Source of the DNA: an uncultured Prevotella sp.
GTDB taxonomy: Bacteria; Bacteroidota; Bacteroidia; Bacteroidales; Bacteroidaceae
Length of the DNA stretch: 44,536 nucleotides
Reading direction: 5' to 3'
Assembly (NCBI GenBank): GCA_900540885.1
Contig: UQHJ01000015.1
Span: forward strand, 1-44,536
Made by a program: the position numbers and the translations under genes. Shown piece after piece: positions 16,880 through 24,831 of this stretch. How positions within the stretch are numbered: position 1 is the stretch's first letter; every line of letters begins with the position of its first letter. The notes beneath the pieces are model-generated. The model had not been told where the DNA came from. It saw only the letters and a list, made by a program, of their open reading frames with translations, and ran no database searches.

Positions 16880-17022
16880 TAATGTGTTAATGTGCAAATG
16901 CGTGGTTAATGTGCAAATGTGCGAATGTGCAAATGTGCAAATGATTGAATAATGTCTTAATTACTCAGCGTACAAAGGCGACAATTTGCACATTTGCACA
17001 TTCGCACATTCTCACATTCGCA
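16880..17022. repeat. Hairpin repeat A1 (7-mer arms)
   Basis: The left arm is tandem AATGTGC[A/G]A units and the right arm is the complementary GCACATT units. The centre, ATTGAATAATGTCTTAATTAC followed by CAGCGTACAAAGGCGACAA, is conserved in four copies (A1-A4). It fills the gap between two late genes. Confidence 0.85.
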
Positions 17023-17027
17023 AAGCG

Positions 17028-20000
17028 TTATGCTCTTGAAGTAATTTTGTTTCGTTTATCGCTAATGAGTTGCAAGTCGCGTCCGCTGATGCGTCCACTC
17101 ACATTCACGTCGACGCGCTGCGCCCCAAAGCTGCTGCGTAAGGCCGCGAGGTTGAGGCTCGGCACCATGCTCGAAGGCGTTGTGTACTGCGGAGCTGAGG
17201 CCAAAGGCGCTTGCACCATGCGCCATAGCTGCAACTGCTGACGACGGTTGATAATCATCTCGCCCGAGTTGACATTAGCTGTCAATCGGTCGCCCGAATA
17301 GCTGCCGCCTGGTATGATACCACCATGCGCGTAGCTGCCGCTCGTGGCCGACTTGATAGAGGCTATCATCGTCAGCAACGTAGCCAATCCTGTAGCGGCA
17401 AAGGCTATCCACCCGAAGGGCGTAAGCTTACTTGCATCTTTCGAAGCCTCAGCGTAGCCCAACACCATCGTAGCAATGGCTTGTGCTATCGTACCCGCAA
17501 TGTTGAGCGCAGGCTCTTGCACCTGTGAGCCTAATTGCGCGATGCTGCTGCCCAACTGCTGAATGCTCTGTGCGCCCTCGCGCATCTTGCCCGTCCCCTT
17601 TTCAACGCTTGTCGTGTCAAAGTCCACGGTGATAGGTTTCAATTTCAGCGACGACAACACCTTGTTAATGTCGTCCACCTGTTGTTGTGCCTCCTCCTTA
17701 CTGATGAGGCCAATGTCGTAGTCGTTCTTGACGCGTGAGGCCTTCGTCTGCGCGTTGGCATACGACTTGCGCTTATCGCTTACTGAGCCAGTCTGCGTGT
17801 ACTGCGGTTCAACCTCCGCTTCAATCGTTAGTCGGCCGTTCGTAGCCTCATTGATTTGTGCCTGTAGCGCGTCCACCTTCGTCATGGCTGCTACTTTAGC
17901 CTCCACGGTCACGGCATTGTCGAAGTCCGTTTGAGCCGCGCGTAGTTGGTCCTGCAGAGCCTCCAACGCAGTTTTCACCTCTGGCGCGTCAGGCTTCTCA
18001 ATTCCCACCTTCACGGCCAACTCCTTGCGCTCTCCCTCCAGCCGTGTAGCCTCAGCCATAGCCTTCTTCGCAGCATCGAGGTTGTTAGTGCTTTGCGCCA
18101 GTTCCTTCTGCTTGCTTATCTCCTTGTCGTACCATTCAATGCTCTTCTCGTCGTAGGTGGGAGCGGTGTCGGTTTTGGTGGGGGTGGAGGTGTGAGGATG
18201 TCCTGTTCCGCCACTTGTGTTAGGTTTAGCCAAAGCAGGCTTTTCCTTACCATAGCCGCCATTTGCCGCGATATGATTATAATTGCGTCTTTGCGAAGTG
18301 GTGAGCGAGCCGAATATAGCATTCACCAAGTCCTCTTGTTCTTTAATCTCTTCTCCCTTTTTATTTGCAAGCCCTATAGCCATATTGTAGGCCGTCACTT
18401 TGTTAAGCGTGTTAGCCGTCTCTTTGTTAGCCGCTTGTTGGTTCTTCTGCGTGTCGCGCACAAAGTTAAAGTTAAGCGATCCATTTTGAGTTACGGCATC
18501 GGCAGGTGCGGCAGGGCGTTCAATATTTTTGCGCGCCAACCTTACGGGGTTGCGCAATTCGTTAGCTCCTTGCCCATTGTGCGTCCGTCTTAGTTCGGTG
18601 TCAACATCGTTAGCCTGCTTTTCATACTTTTGCTTTTCAATTCTAAGCTTTATGATGTTGGTGTAAACTTTCTTTACCTCGTCAAAGGCCGCCTCAGCCA
18701 TAGCGAGGTCTTGCAGCTTTTGTATGTACTTTTCAACTGCGGCCGCATTGCGTTCAAAGATTGTGCCGTCCTTTTGTATCTGTGCTTGATAGCCAGGCAC
18801 GATGCTCTGTAGTTTCTTAATAGCTGCCATACGGTCTGCATATATGGCATTACTATCGTGAATAACTGCTGTTAGCGTACGTACTTTGCTAATTTCGTCG
18901 GCATAGTGTGTAGCAGCCTCTTCTTGTACGTTTTGAACCGCACTTTTGATTTTGTCGGCTTGGGTTGTAGCCTCAGCATTATCATTTAGAGCCTCAGTAT
19001 TATCTTTCACTGACTTTGTTGAGCTATCAAAGTAGTTAACAAGTTTCTCTATGGCGAAGCCTAAGGCCGCAATAGCTACACCGATAACAGTAGAGGCCAT
19101 GAAGCCGCGCACGGCCATCTTGGCTGTAGTAGAAGCAACGGCAACAGTGCGGAAAGATGCGGCCAACGAAATGTTTTGCGCTCGGCTCAGTCTGACCGCT
19201 GCCGTGCATAAGTTAATAGTGGCGCGCAAACCAATATACGCGATGCGCATTTGCTTCGCCATGATTGTAACGAGCTTCATTCCTCCCAAAGCTTTTGCAA
19301 ATCCTCCAATAGCTAAAACTGCTTTTTGTGCTGATGAAGCCAACACGACAAACGACGTAGCCATATTCAAGTAAGGCTGCACTTGGTTAGCCACTTCGCC
19401 CATTTTGACCTTTATGCCAGCCAACTTGTTTTGGAATTGCTTCATCGCACCCGCAGCCGTGTCGCCTAAAGCCGCGTTCATGTGGCCAACGTTGTTTGTT
19501 ACCACTTCGGCCAACATGGCAGCACGCTCTTGCTCCGTACCCATTTTTAGCACGCGCTCTTGTGCTTCGGTAAAGGTTATGCCCACGCGCTTTAAGGCCG
19601 CGGTTTGCCCTTGCATCACCTTGCCAAACAGGTTGCCAATGTTTTGTGCATCTTGTTCGGTGGCAGCCAGTCCTTTTTGTTGCGCGACAAGGTCGTTAAT
19701 GGCAGGTATAAGTGTAATGAGCGCGTCTCTTTGTGTCAAGAACGTTGCCACTTGTTGCGCTCCCGCCTTTTGCACGCTGCCGCCCAGAATGCCCAATTGC
19801 GTTTGTGCCTTAATGGTAGCTTGCACGGCTGCAATGTCGGCCGAGGAGGCTTTCATGCGTTCTTCCATTACCGTCTTTAGCCTTTGGTTAGCTACCTCAA
19901 CGTTTTGATAGCTACCAGCCAATGAAGCTAAGGCCGTGTCTAAACTGCTAAAGGCATCCTTTACGTTGCCTAATAAGCTGAAAGCCTGATTTAAATTAAA

Positions 20001-20144
20001 AATTGTTTTGTTAAACTTTTCGCTTTCTGTTTTTGCTCCTGCAATAGCCTTTTGTATTTGTTTTGCTGTTGCTGCTGCACTTACCCACTGCTCCTTACCG
20101 TCAATAGCGAGCCTTAGGTTGAATTTTATTTCTTTTGAAGCCAT
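17028..20144 (-). CDS. Tail tape-measure protein
   Basis: A 1038-residue protein, the longest helical protein of the tail module. The N-terminus (MASKEIKFNLRLAIDGKEQWVSAA, then coiled coil) leads into a region of tape-measure type (VGITFTEAQERVLKMGTEQERAAMLAEVV, GAMKQFQNKLAGIKVKMGEV) and hydrophobic segments near residues 270-370 and 910-960. The C-terminus has SYAHGGIIPGGSYSGDRLTANVNSGEMIINRRQQ, a frequent motif in these proteins. It sets tail length and should pass through the host envelope during DNA entry. Its first ~18 codons are repeated twice outside the prophage. Confidence 0.9.
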   Translation of the reverse strand: MASKEIKFNLRLAIDGKEQWVSAAATAKQIQKAIAGAKTESEKFNKTIFNLNQAFSLLGNVKDAFSSLDTALASLAGSYQNVEVANQRLKTVMEERMKASSADIAAVQATIKAQTQLGILGGSVQKAGAQQVATFLTQRDALITLIPAINDLVAQQKGLAATEQDAQNIGNLFGKVMQGQTAALKRVGITFTEAQERVLKMGTEQERAAMLAEVVTNNVGHMNAALGDTAAGAMKQFQNKLAGIKVKMGEVANQVQPYLNMATSFVVLASSAQKAVLAIGGFAKALGGMKLVTIMAKQMRIAYIGLRATINLCTAAVRLSRAQNISLAASFRTVAVASTTAKMAVRGFMASTVIGVAIAALGFAIEKLVNYFDSSTKSVKDNTEALNDNAEATTQADKIKSAVQNVQEEAATHYADEISKVRTLTAVIHDSNAIYADRMAAIKKLQSIVPGYQAQIQKDGTIFERNAAAVEKYIQKLQDLAMAEAAFDEVKKVYTNIIKLRIEKQKYEKQANDVDTELRRTHNGQGANELRNPVRLARKNIERPAAPADAVTQNGSLNFNFVRDTQKNQQAANKETANTLNKVTAYNMAIGLANKKGEEIKEQEDLVNAIFGSLTTSQRRNYNHIAANGGYGKEKPALAKPNTSGGTGHPHTSTPTKTDTAPTYDEKSIEWYDKEISKQKELAQSTNNLDAAKKAMAEATRLEGERKELAVKVGIEKPDAPEVKTALEALQDQLRAAQTDFDNAVTVEAKVAAMTKVDALQAQINEATNGRLTIEAEVEPQYTQTGSVSDKRKSYANAQTKASRVKNDYDIGLISKEEAQQQVDDINKVLSSLKLKPITVDFDTTSVEKGTGKMREGAQSIQQLGSSIAQLGSQVQEPALNIAGTIAQAIATMVLGYAEASKDASKLTPFGWIAFAATGLATLLTMIASIKSATSGSYAHGGIIPGGSYSGDRLTANVNSGEMIINRRQQLQLWRMVQAPLASAPQYTTPSSMVPSLNLAALRSSFGAQRVDVNVSGRISGRDLQLISDKRNKITSRA

Positions 20145-20161
20145 ATATTTTGAGAGTTTTA

Positions 20162-20193
20162 TTTGGTCGGTAAATTATAAAGCCACACCTTTG
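20162..20193 (+). promoter_or_regulatory. Promoter of the tape-measure-side moron
   Basis: TTTG at 20162-20165 and CACCTTTG at 20186-20193 with a 20-bp spacer, between the divergent tape-measure start and the ATG at 20217. The same block precedes gene A at 6948. Confidence 0.7.
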
Positions 20194-20216
20194 CATAAAC
20201 TAATACCTTTTGCGAT

Positions 20217-20555
20217 ATGGAAAGCGGACAAAAGCCAAAAGAGATCAAAGTAGAATTTACTTGCGAAGTGAAAGACCTGCCACCAACAAAGCGAGAACAA
20301 AGGCGCGACAAAAGAGCAAAAAAAGTGAGTTCTTTTTGTGGTCGTGTATCACTCGTGTTCCTCGTTTTGGGCTTATATTTTATTTTCACAACCACCAATT
20401 GGGGGGGAGGCCGTATTATGCTCGCAGCAATAATAATGGCTTTATCATTCTTGTTCTTTGTTGCGTCATCTATGGCAAGCTCGTATAAAAAGTTTAAAAT
20501 TGTCAAAGACTATCTCTCGGGCGAAAGTAGCACTGATGATTTTAATTATATATAG
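20217..20555 (+). CDS. Small membrane protein D of the MESEQKPK family (moron)
   Basis: A 112-residue protein, MESGQKPKEIKVEFTCEVKD, with a basic stretch (KREQRRDKRAKK) and two hydrophobic segments at about residues 42-60 and 66-88, ending in an acidic tail. It is read against the late operon from its own promoter, which is the classic moron layout. It pairs head to head with the tape-measure gene, with 72 bp between starts. A role in blocking entry of related phages through their tape-measure protein is inferred from this pairing. No named family recognised. Confidence 0.75.
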   Translation: MESGQKPKEIKVEFTCEVKDLPPTKREQRRDKRAKKVSSFCGRVSLVFLVLGLYFIFTTTNWGGGRIMLAAIIMALSFLFFVASSMASSYKKFKIVKDYLSGESSTDDFNYI

Positions 20556-20570
20556 CGCGATCTATATACT

Positions 20571-20693
20571 GATAAACCCAAAGAGCGCGTACCACTGAAA
20601 GAGAGACGAGCTAAGAGTCAGAGAAAGTTGACACTTACCGCTGAGTTCTACACGTGGCCATGCTATTACCCATGGTTCCCGCCTTATTATTGA
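20571..20693 (+). pseudogene. Internally deleted copy of membrane protein C
   Basis: An open frame without a start codon reads KPKERVPLKERRAKSQRK, matching the N-terminus of C at 7782-8318, then jumps to CYYPWFPPYY, the C-terminus of C. The membrane segments are gone. It shows that the prophage once carried a C-type gene. Confidence 0.75.
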
Positions 20694-21038
20694 TCCTTCA
20701 ACCCCTTCATCAAGCTAACAAGCCGCTCACGCGCCTCGTCTTTACCGACTGGTGGCACGTGGGCGGCTTGCGTTGTTTGAGTCTGGTCGTTGTCCCAAGG
20801 CAAAGGCAGGAGCGTGTCGGGGGTGAGGCGGTTCTTAACGTGCGGTTGAATGGTAATGGTGGCGAGCATACGCATACGTTCCCACCCGTCGTGCATGACC
20901 ATTTCGTGGCTTGTAGCGTAGCTATCGGCCACGGCCGTCCACTCCTCAGGCGTAAGCCCTTGCCAGTCGCGCAGCGTAAGCCCCACCGCCCCCAGTGCAA
21001 AGCCTAATTGTTCGGTGATGCAGAAGGGCTTTTTTTTT
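20687..21038 (-). CDS. Tail assembly chaperone, -1 frameshift extension (GT-type)
   Basis: This frame has no convincing independent start but stays open back to a run of nine A residues (minus strand, 21030-21038) at the end of the upstream chaperone gene. A -1 slip there would join ...EGEKK to KPFCITEQLGFALGAVGLTLRDWQGLTPEEWTAVAD and on to the stop at 20687. This is the lambda G/GT arrangement, in which the longer product helps load the tape measure. An ATG for a separate 99-residue protein exists at 20986 and is the alternative. Confidence 0.7.
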
Positions 21039-21360
21039 CGCCTTCGGTCGTGGCCTCAGCCTCAGCCGCCTCCGCTTGCATCGCGGCCGTCCATTGGTTT
21101 AGCTCGTCGGGACTGATGAGGTCGGCAAACTCCTCCAGCGTGAAGTTAAACTCAATGCCGTCAGCCGCTGACGCTGATGCCGTGCAGCAGTAGAGGAACG
21201 TAAGCAAGTCGGTGAGGTCGTTCGTCATCTCAGTAGCCTCACGTCCTGTTTCGCGCTTAAAGCGCAAGAATGCTCCCATTGTCTGGCGACAGGGGAAACC
21301 CATAATCTTCATTTCGCGTCGTGCGGTGGCTATTGTGCTGCCTTTCTTTTGTGGAGTCAT
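21004..21360 (-). CDS. Tail assembly chaperone (G-type)
   Basis: A 118-residue protein, MTPQKKGSTIATARREMKIMGFPCRQTMGAFLRFKRETG, lying between the lysis genes and the tape measure. The C-terminus is Ala/Glu-rich and ends in KKSPSASPNN. The ATG at 21360 is chosen because more upstream codons run into the inverted-repeat insertion at 21404-21635. The gene contains the A9 slippery run before its stop. It is expected to coat the tape measure during tail assembly. Confidence 0.75.
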   Translation of the reverse strand: MTPQKKGSTIATARREMKIMGFPCRQTMGAFLRFKRETGREATEMTNDLTDLLTFLYCCTASASAADGIEFNFTLEEFADLISPDELNQWTAAMQAEAAEAEATTEGEKKSPSASPNN

Positions 21361-21403
21361 AGTGGTGAAGTGTATTATATTTTTACTGAAGTTTTGGATT
21401 GAA

Positions 21404-21635
21404 CAAGGGCGGGCTGAAAGCCCAATGAAGCACATAGCCCAGGGCAAGCGAAGCGACACCCTGGGTATCGCGTGTTGGAGCAGTCGCGCCCTGTAAGGGC
21501 AAAAGCTTTATATCTATTCCCAACATTGAATGCTTTTGCCCCTTCAGGGCGTCAATACTATGGCAATCCGTAACCCAGGGTGTCGCTTCGCTTGCCCTGG
21601 GCTGTGTGCTCCATTGGGCTTTCAGCCCGCCCTTG
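21404..21635. repeat. 232-bp inverted-repeat element (MITE-like)
   Basis: The ends CAAGGGCGGGCTGAAAGCCC and its complement GGGCTTTCAGCCCGCCCTTG pair, then inner arms CCCAGGGCAAGCGAAGCGAC/GTCGCTTCGCTTGCCCTGGG pair, and GCCCT..AGGGC blocks lie near the centre. It has no open frame. It is a non-coding palindromic element sitting between the chaperone and spanin-like genes. Confidence 0.8.
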
Positions 21636-21658
21636 CTAAAACCTAAATTTGAGTATTG

Positions 21659-22216
21659 TTATTCCTTTATTTGTCGGTTGGCTATGATCAAGATGAGAGC
21701 CACGGCCAGAAGGGCCAGTGCGGCCCACACGTTCCACGTGCGGCCGCGCGTGTGTAGGTCGGTGCTAAGCGTCTTGACGGTTGATTGTAGTTGCGTGTTG
21801 GCCGTCTGGAGTCGTTCGGCCTCAGCCTGATAGTACATGCAGAGCCGCTGCAGGCTATCGCAGCCGCCCTCGATGATGATAGAAGCGGGCCGTCCCTTCT
21901 TATCGCGCTTTAGGCTCGCCTTCAAGTGGGCGCGCCCACTCGCGGCCGTAAAGCTCGCCCCCTCTGGTAAGGAGAGGAGGGTGGAGTCGAGCCTCAGCTC
22001 AAGGCGTGTAGTGTCAGCCCTTATCGGTTGCGTCCAAAGAGCGGTTGTCGTCCGCTCGTGCTGAGTCACGCTGTCTGTAGTCAGTACGTCTTGACTTTGC
22101 GCGACTTGGCGCGTTGCCTTCGTCGTCGAGCGACAACTCGTCACTAACAGGACAGTTGCTGCTATGAGGGCAACGCTGAATAGCTTGAATGGCACGTGTA
22201 AGGCGGTTGAGCGCAT
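21659..22216 (-). CDS. Spanin-like lysis lipoprotein (unimolecular spanin candidate)
   Basis: A 185-residue protein. The N-terminus (MRSTALHVPFKLFSVALIAATVLLVTSC) is a lipoprotein signal with lipobox VTSC. The middle is polar with a coiled-coil stretch (YYQAEAERLQTANTQLQSTVKTLSTDL). The C-terminus has one membrane segment, WNVWAALALLAVALILIIANRQIKE. Outer-membrane lipid anchor plus C-terminal inner-membrane segment is the layout of the T1 gp11 u-spanin. The ATG at 22216 is preferred over 22270 because it starts right at the signal. Its first 203 bp overlap the holin-like gene in another frame. Confidence 0.6.
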   Translation of the reverse strand: MRSTALHVPFKLFSVALIAATVLLVTSCRSTTKATRQVAQSQDVLTTDSVTQHERTTTALWTQPIRADTTRLELRLDSTLLSLPEGASFTAASGRAHLKASLKRDKKGRPASIIIEGGCDSLQRLCMYYQAEAERLQTANTQLQSTVKTLSTDLHTRGRTWNVWAALALLAVALILIIANRQIKE

Positions 22217-22454
22217 AACGTATGCGCTTATTCTCTTCGCCCAGTGCGTCCATTTTCTTTGTACTTCCATCTACTTTCTTTTGCGTTTCTAATAGTTCGC
22301 GGCTCACGTCTTCGTACATGAGCTTATACGTATCGTGTACGCTCTTGGCCGTATCGGCCTTGCGCGCGCTGCGGTTGGCAAACCATGCTATGGCGGCACC
22401 AATGCCCCCCGAAGGTATTGCCCATTGGATAATTTGTAAGATAGTGTCCGCCAT
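22014..22454 (-). CDS. Holin-like membrane protein
   Basis: A 146-residue protein with one N-terminal membrane segment (ILQIIQWAIPSGGIGAAIAWFANRS), then a coiled coil (about residues 45-100) and a charged, probably disordered tail. It lies between the amidase and the spanin-like gene, which is where a holin is expected. A single membrane segment is fewer than most holins have, so a membrane anchor or accessory lysis protein is possible. The last third is dual-coding with the spanin-like gene. Confidence 0.6.
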   Translation of the reverse strand: MADTILQIIQWAIPSGGIGAAIAWFANRSARKADTAKSVHDTYKLMYEDVSRELLETQKKVDGSTKKMDALGEENKRIRYALNRLTRAIQAIQRCPHSSNCPVSDELSLDDEGNAPSRAKSRRTDYRQRDSARADDNRSLDATDKG

Positions 22455-22464
22455 TCTTCCTTTC

Positions 22465-22926
22465 TTATAAGTTTACTCCAATCTCGTTGAGCCACTTCTT
22501 TACGTCGAACGAAGGGCAAGCCTTACTGGGGTTCAATTGATTGTGGCCAACGATTTGGACCGTAGGGAAGCGGCGGTGGAAGTCCTTGACGTAGGCTTCG
22601 AGGGCGGTGCGTTGTGCAGCGGTGCGTGTGTCCTTCGGCCTCATCTGCTTATCGCAGCCGCCCGCGTAGACGATGTGGCGCGAGGTGGAGTTGTAGCCGC
22701 TTGCTCCGTTGGTCACCTCCCAAGGGTCGACGATCAAGTCTTCATTATTCTTAACGAGCCGTTCTATGCGGCCGTTGAGGTGGACGAGGTCGGTATATCC
22801 TACCTGCTTCCAACCATGACCTCCTTTGCTCACGGGGTCGCAGTGCCAGTGGCGTATGTCGGCCGCTGTCACCTCACGCCCCTCAGGAGTGGCGGTGCAG
22901 TGGATTACGAGACGTTTTAGTTGCAT
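22465..22926 (-). CDS. N-acetylmuramoyl-L-alanine amidase endolysin
   Basis: A 153-residue single-domain amidase of the Amidase_2/PGRP type. It should cleave the MurNAc-L-Ala bond of peptidoglycan at lysis. Probable zinc ligands are His9 in LVIHCTATP, the His in SRHIVYAGG, and Cys in KACPSFD; VGHNQLNPSKACPSFDV is the family signature. There is no signal peptide, so export depends on a holin. It is the first gene of the lysis set on this strand. Confidence 0.92.
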   Translation of the reverse strand: MQLKRLVIHCTATPEGREVTAADIRHWHCDPVSKGGHGWKQVGYTDLVHLNGRIERLVKNNEDLIVDPWEVTNGASGYNSTSRHIVYAGGCDKQMRPKDTRTAAQRTALEAYVKDFHRRFPTVQIVGHNQLNPSKACPSFDVKKWLNEIGVNL

Positions 22927-22930
22927 AGGG

Positions 22931-23016
22931 TTAATGTGCTAATGTGGTAATGTGCTAATATGCTAATGGCTGCGCCACTCATTAGCACATTACCACATTA
23001 GCATATTAGCATATTA
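22931..23016. repeat. Hairpin repeat B1 (7-mer arms)
   Basis: The arms are TTAATGTGCTAATGTGGTAA-type units and their complement; the centre is GCTGCGCCACTC. It fills the gap between the tail-tube and amidase genes. B2 at 28366-28484 carries the same centre in inverted orientation. Confidence 0.85.
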
Positions 23017-23023
23017 AGAGTGC

Positions 23024-23506
23024 TTACTTGCTTGCAGCTTGCGCTGCAGCGGCGGCTTCCATACCAGGGAACTTAGTAGGCATGCCCGCGTTTTCGAGGT
23101 TAACGCTATACGTGGCGTCGTCCTGCGCTGGAGCGTCCTCCTCGATAGAGGTGATCACAAACTTTCCTTCGAGGTAAGGAACTTGCGTACCTGTCTTGCC
23201 GTCGCCACGTGGGAAGCACTTCACGTCAACGGCCTTACCTACGCCCCAAGAAGCAGAAATCTCGGTGAAGCCGCTCTCCGTCTCGTCGTAGAAGCGGAGA
23301 CCGTCAGCACTAATTGTGATAGAAAGTCCTGTAACGCTCTTGTCCTTCCAAAGTCCTGCGCCCGCGCCTTGCGTTGCTACAGGCTTCACGGCTCTCTCCT
23401 TTGTCTCAGAGTTGTACGTTACTTTGTGGCTTGAACAGTGACCCACGGCCTTGCCGTCTAATGAGAGCAAGAGGTCACTACCATTGATATAACCAGTTTT
23501 TTCCAT
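23024..23506 (-). CDS. Major tail (tube) protein
   Basis: A 160-residue beta-rich protein, MEKTGYINGSDLLLSLDGKAVGHCSSHKVTYNSETKERAVKP. The pattern of a short lead strand, GxAVGHxxSH and a long series of strands ending in an Ala-rich tail (EAAAAAQAASK) fits the TP901-1-like tail-tube family. The position after the head-tail joining genes and before the chaperones supports this. It should form the hexameric rings of the tail tube. Confidence 0.8.
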   Translation of the reverse strand: MEKTGYINGSDLLLSLDGKAVGHCSSHKVTYNSETKERAVKPVATQGAGAGLWKDKSVTGLSITISADGLRFYDETESGFTEISASWGVGKAVDVKCFPRGDGKTGTQVPYLEGKFVITSIEEDAPAQDDATYSVNLENAGMPTKFPGMEAAAAAQAASK

Positions 23507-23684
23507 AATGAGTTATGAGTTTAATGAGTTATGAGTTTAATGAGTTATGAGTTTAATGAGCTTAATCAATGTGCAAATGTGCGAATGTGCAAATGTGCAA
23601 ATGATTGAATAATGTCTTAATTACTCAGCGTGCAAAGGCGACAATTTACACATTCGCACATTCGCACATTTGCACATTGATTAA
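23507..23684. repeat. 16-bp tandem repeat followed by hairpin repeat A2
   Basis: 23507-23554 has three perfect copies of AATGAGTTATGAGTTT plus a partial fourth. 23562-23684 is a long palindrome with outer arms TTAATCAATGTGC/GCACATTGATTAA and the A-type centre (ATTGAATAATGTC...CAAAGGCGAC). The right arm overlaps the stop codon of the next gene. Confidence 0.85.
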
Positions 23685-24238
23685 ACTCCCTTCTTCGCCG
23701 CCTTATCGACGTTGCGCTCGAAGTCAGTCCAGAGGTGCTGCTCGATGCCCGCCGCTTCGGTCTGCTCGGTCATGGCGAGAAACTTATACGGAGACATACG
23801 TCCTGTGCTATGGCCTGAGCGGCTATAGTCGCGCCACTTCTTCTGAGCGAAGCGGCCTTGGCGATATTGCGCGTTGCCCTTGCGACGGCCCACGTTGCGC
23901 TGTTTCGTACCTTCCTCGGCAAATAGGAGTACTGGCTTCTGCTTGCCCTGGCGGTTGGTATGTATGCCCTTCTTCGCTCCGTGGGGCTTAACGCTCACCA
24001 TAAAGCCTGTGCCGTAGCGCTTGGGGTAGATGCGAGCGTAGACGCCCTTGTCCACCCCCGTCTTGGCCGAGAGGCCCGAAGTGCGTACCCTCGTCTGTGC
24101 GGCCTTCTTCAAGCGATTCGCCTCGCGCCTCATCGAAGCGGAAATGGCCTTGCGCTGCTCCTTAGGCGAGAGGCTGGCGTAAAGCTTTGCCAATTCGCGC
24201 TGGAAGGTCTGCAGCGCTTTCTCGTTGTCGTTATCCAT
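23681..24238 (-). CDS. HK97 gp10-like tail completion protein
   Basis: A 185-residue basic protein. MDNDNEKALQTFQRELAKLYASLSPKEQRKAISASMRREANRLKKAAQTRV matches the helical start of the gp10 family, followed by a beta-rich, Gly/Lys-rich region. The ATG at 24238 overlaps the previous stop (TAATG), so the two genes are coupled. It should cap or complete the tail at the head-proximal end. Confidence 0.75.
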   Translation of the reverse strand: MDNDNEKALQTFQRELAKLYASLSPKEQRKAISASMRREANRLKKAAQTRVRTSGLSAKTGVDKGVYARIYPKRYGTGFMVSVKPHGAKKGIHTNRQGKQKPVLLFAEEGTKQRNVGRRKGNAQYRQGRFAQKKWRDYSRSGHSTGRMSPYKFLAMTEQTEAAGIEQHLWTDFERNVDKAAKKGV

Positions 24239-24615
24239 TAGCAACGGAGTTTAAAGGAGAGCGACTGCAAGTAAGCATCGTCCGTCCACGACTCAGCGGC
24301 ATCGACTAAGAAGGAAGAACGGACGGTTAACCCTGCCGAGGTGGTAATGCTCACGTTGTCAAGCGCTTCGCGTACGGCCTCAGCCAAAGCCACGGAGCCA
24401 TTGTAAGTAGCGGCATAACAGTCCACAACGATCGTGGCCGTATCGGCACTTTGAGTATGTTTGGCAACGGCCGTTTCGAGGGCCTCGCGATGATAGCAGA
24501 CGTAAGGAAGCACGGCCTCATCTGTCACGACGGGAAATACTTTCGTTACTTTATTAGCTAACCTTTCGCTCAGCACCTCGTAGACGGCAGTGCCTGCGCT
24601 TAATACTGTTTTCAT
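24238..24615 (-). CDS. DUF3168-like tail terminator
   Basis: A 125-residue protein with the helix-strand pattern of DUF3168: AVYEVLSERLANKVTKVFPVVTDEAVLPYVCYHREALE, then TATIVVDCYAATYNGSVALAEAVREAL. Members cap the tail tube and meet the connector. It lies between the head closure and gp10-like genes as in HK97-type phages. Confidence 0.75.
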   Translation of the reverse strand: MKTVLSAGTAVYEVLSERLANKVTKVFPVVTDEAVLPYVCYHREALETAVAKHTQSADTATIVVDCYAATYNGSVALAEAVREALDNVSITTSAGLTVRSSFLVDAAESWTDDAYLQSLSFKLRC

Positions 24616-24620
24616 TACTT

Positions 24621-24828
24621 TAGGTGTTAGGGATTAGTGATTAGTGATTAGGTGTTAGGGGTTAGGTATTAGTGATTAGGTATTAGTGATTAGGGGTTAG
24701 GTTGGGGTTAGGGGGCTAAAAAGTTTATTTTTGTGGGGAGCGAGGCATAAGGTGACCTTTTAACCCCCTAATCACTAATCACTAACACCTAACACCTAAT
24801 CACTAATCCCTAACACCTAACCCCTACC
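24621..24828. repeat. Hairpin repeat C (TTAGTGATTAGG-type arms)
   Basis: A left arm of TTAGTGATTAG and GTGTTAGG units (24621-24715) pairs with a right arm of CTAATCACTAA and CCTAACAC units (24761-24828). The centre (about 24716-24760) contains AAAAAGTTTATTTTTG and AAGGTGACCTTTT. The design is as in the A and B types, but the unit is unrelated in sequence. Confidence 0.85.
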
Positions 24829-24831
24829 TCA

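Noticed and set aside
19051..19908. Cys/Ala-rich plus-strand frames opposite the tape measure
   Set aside because: They are shadows of the helical coding sequence on the minus strand; no promoter or start context.
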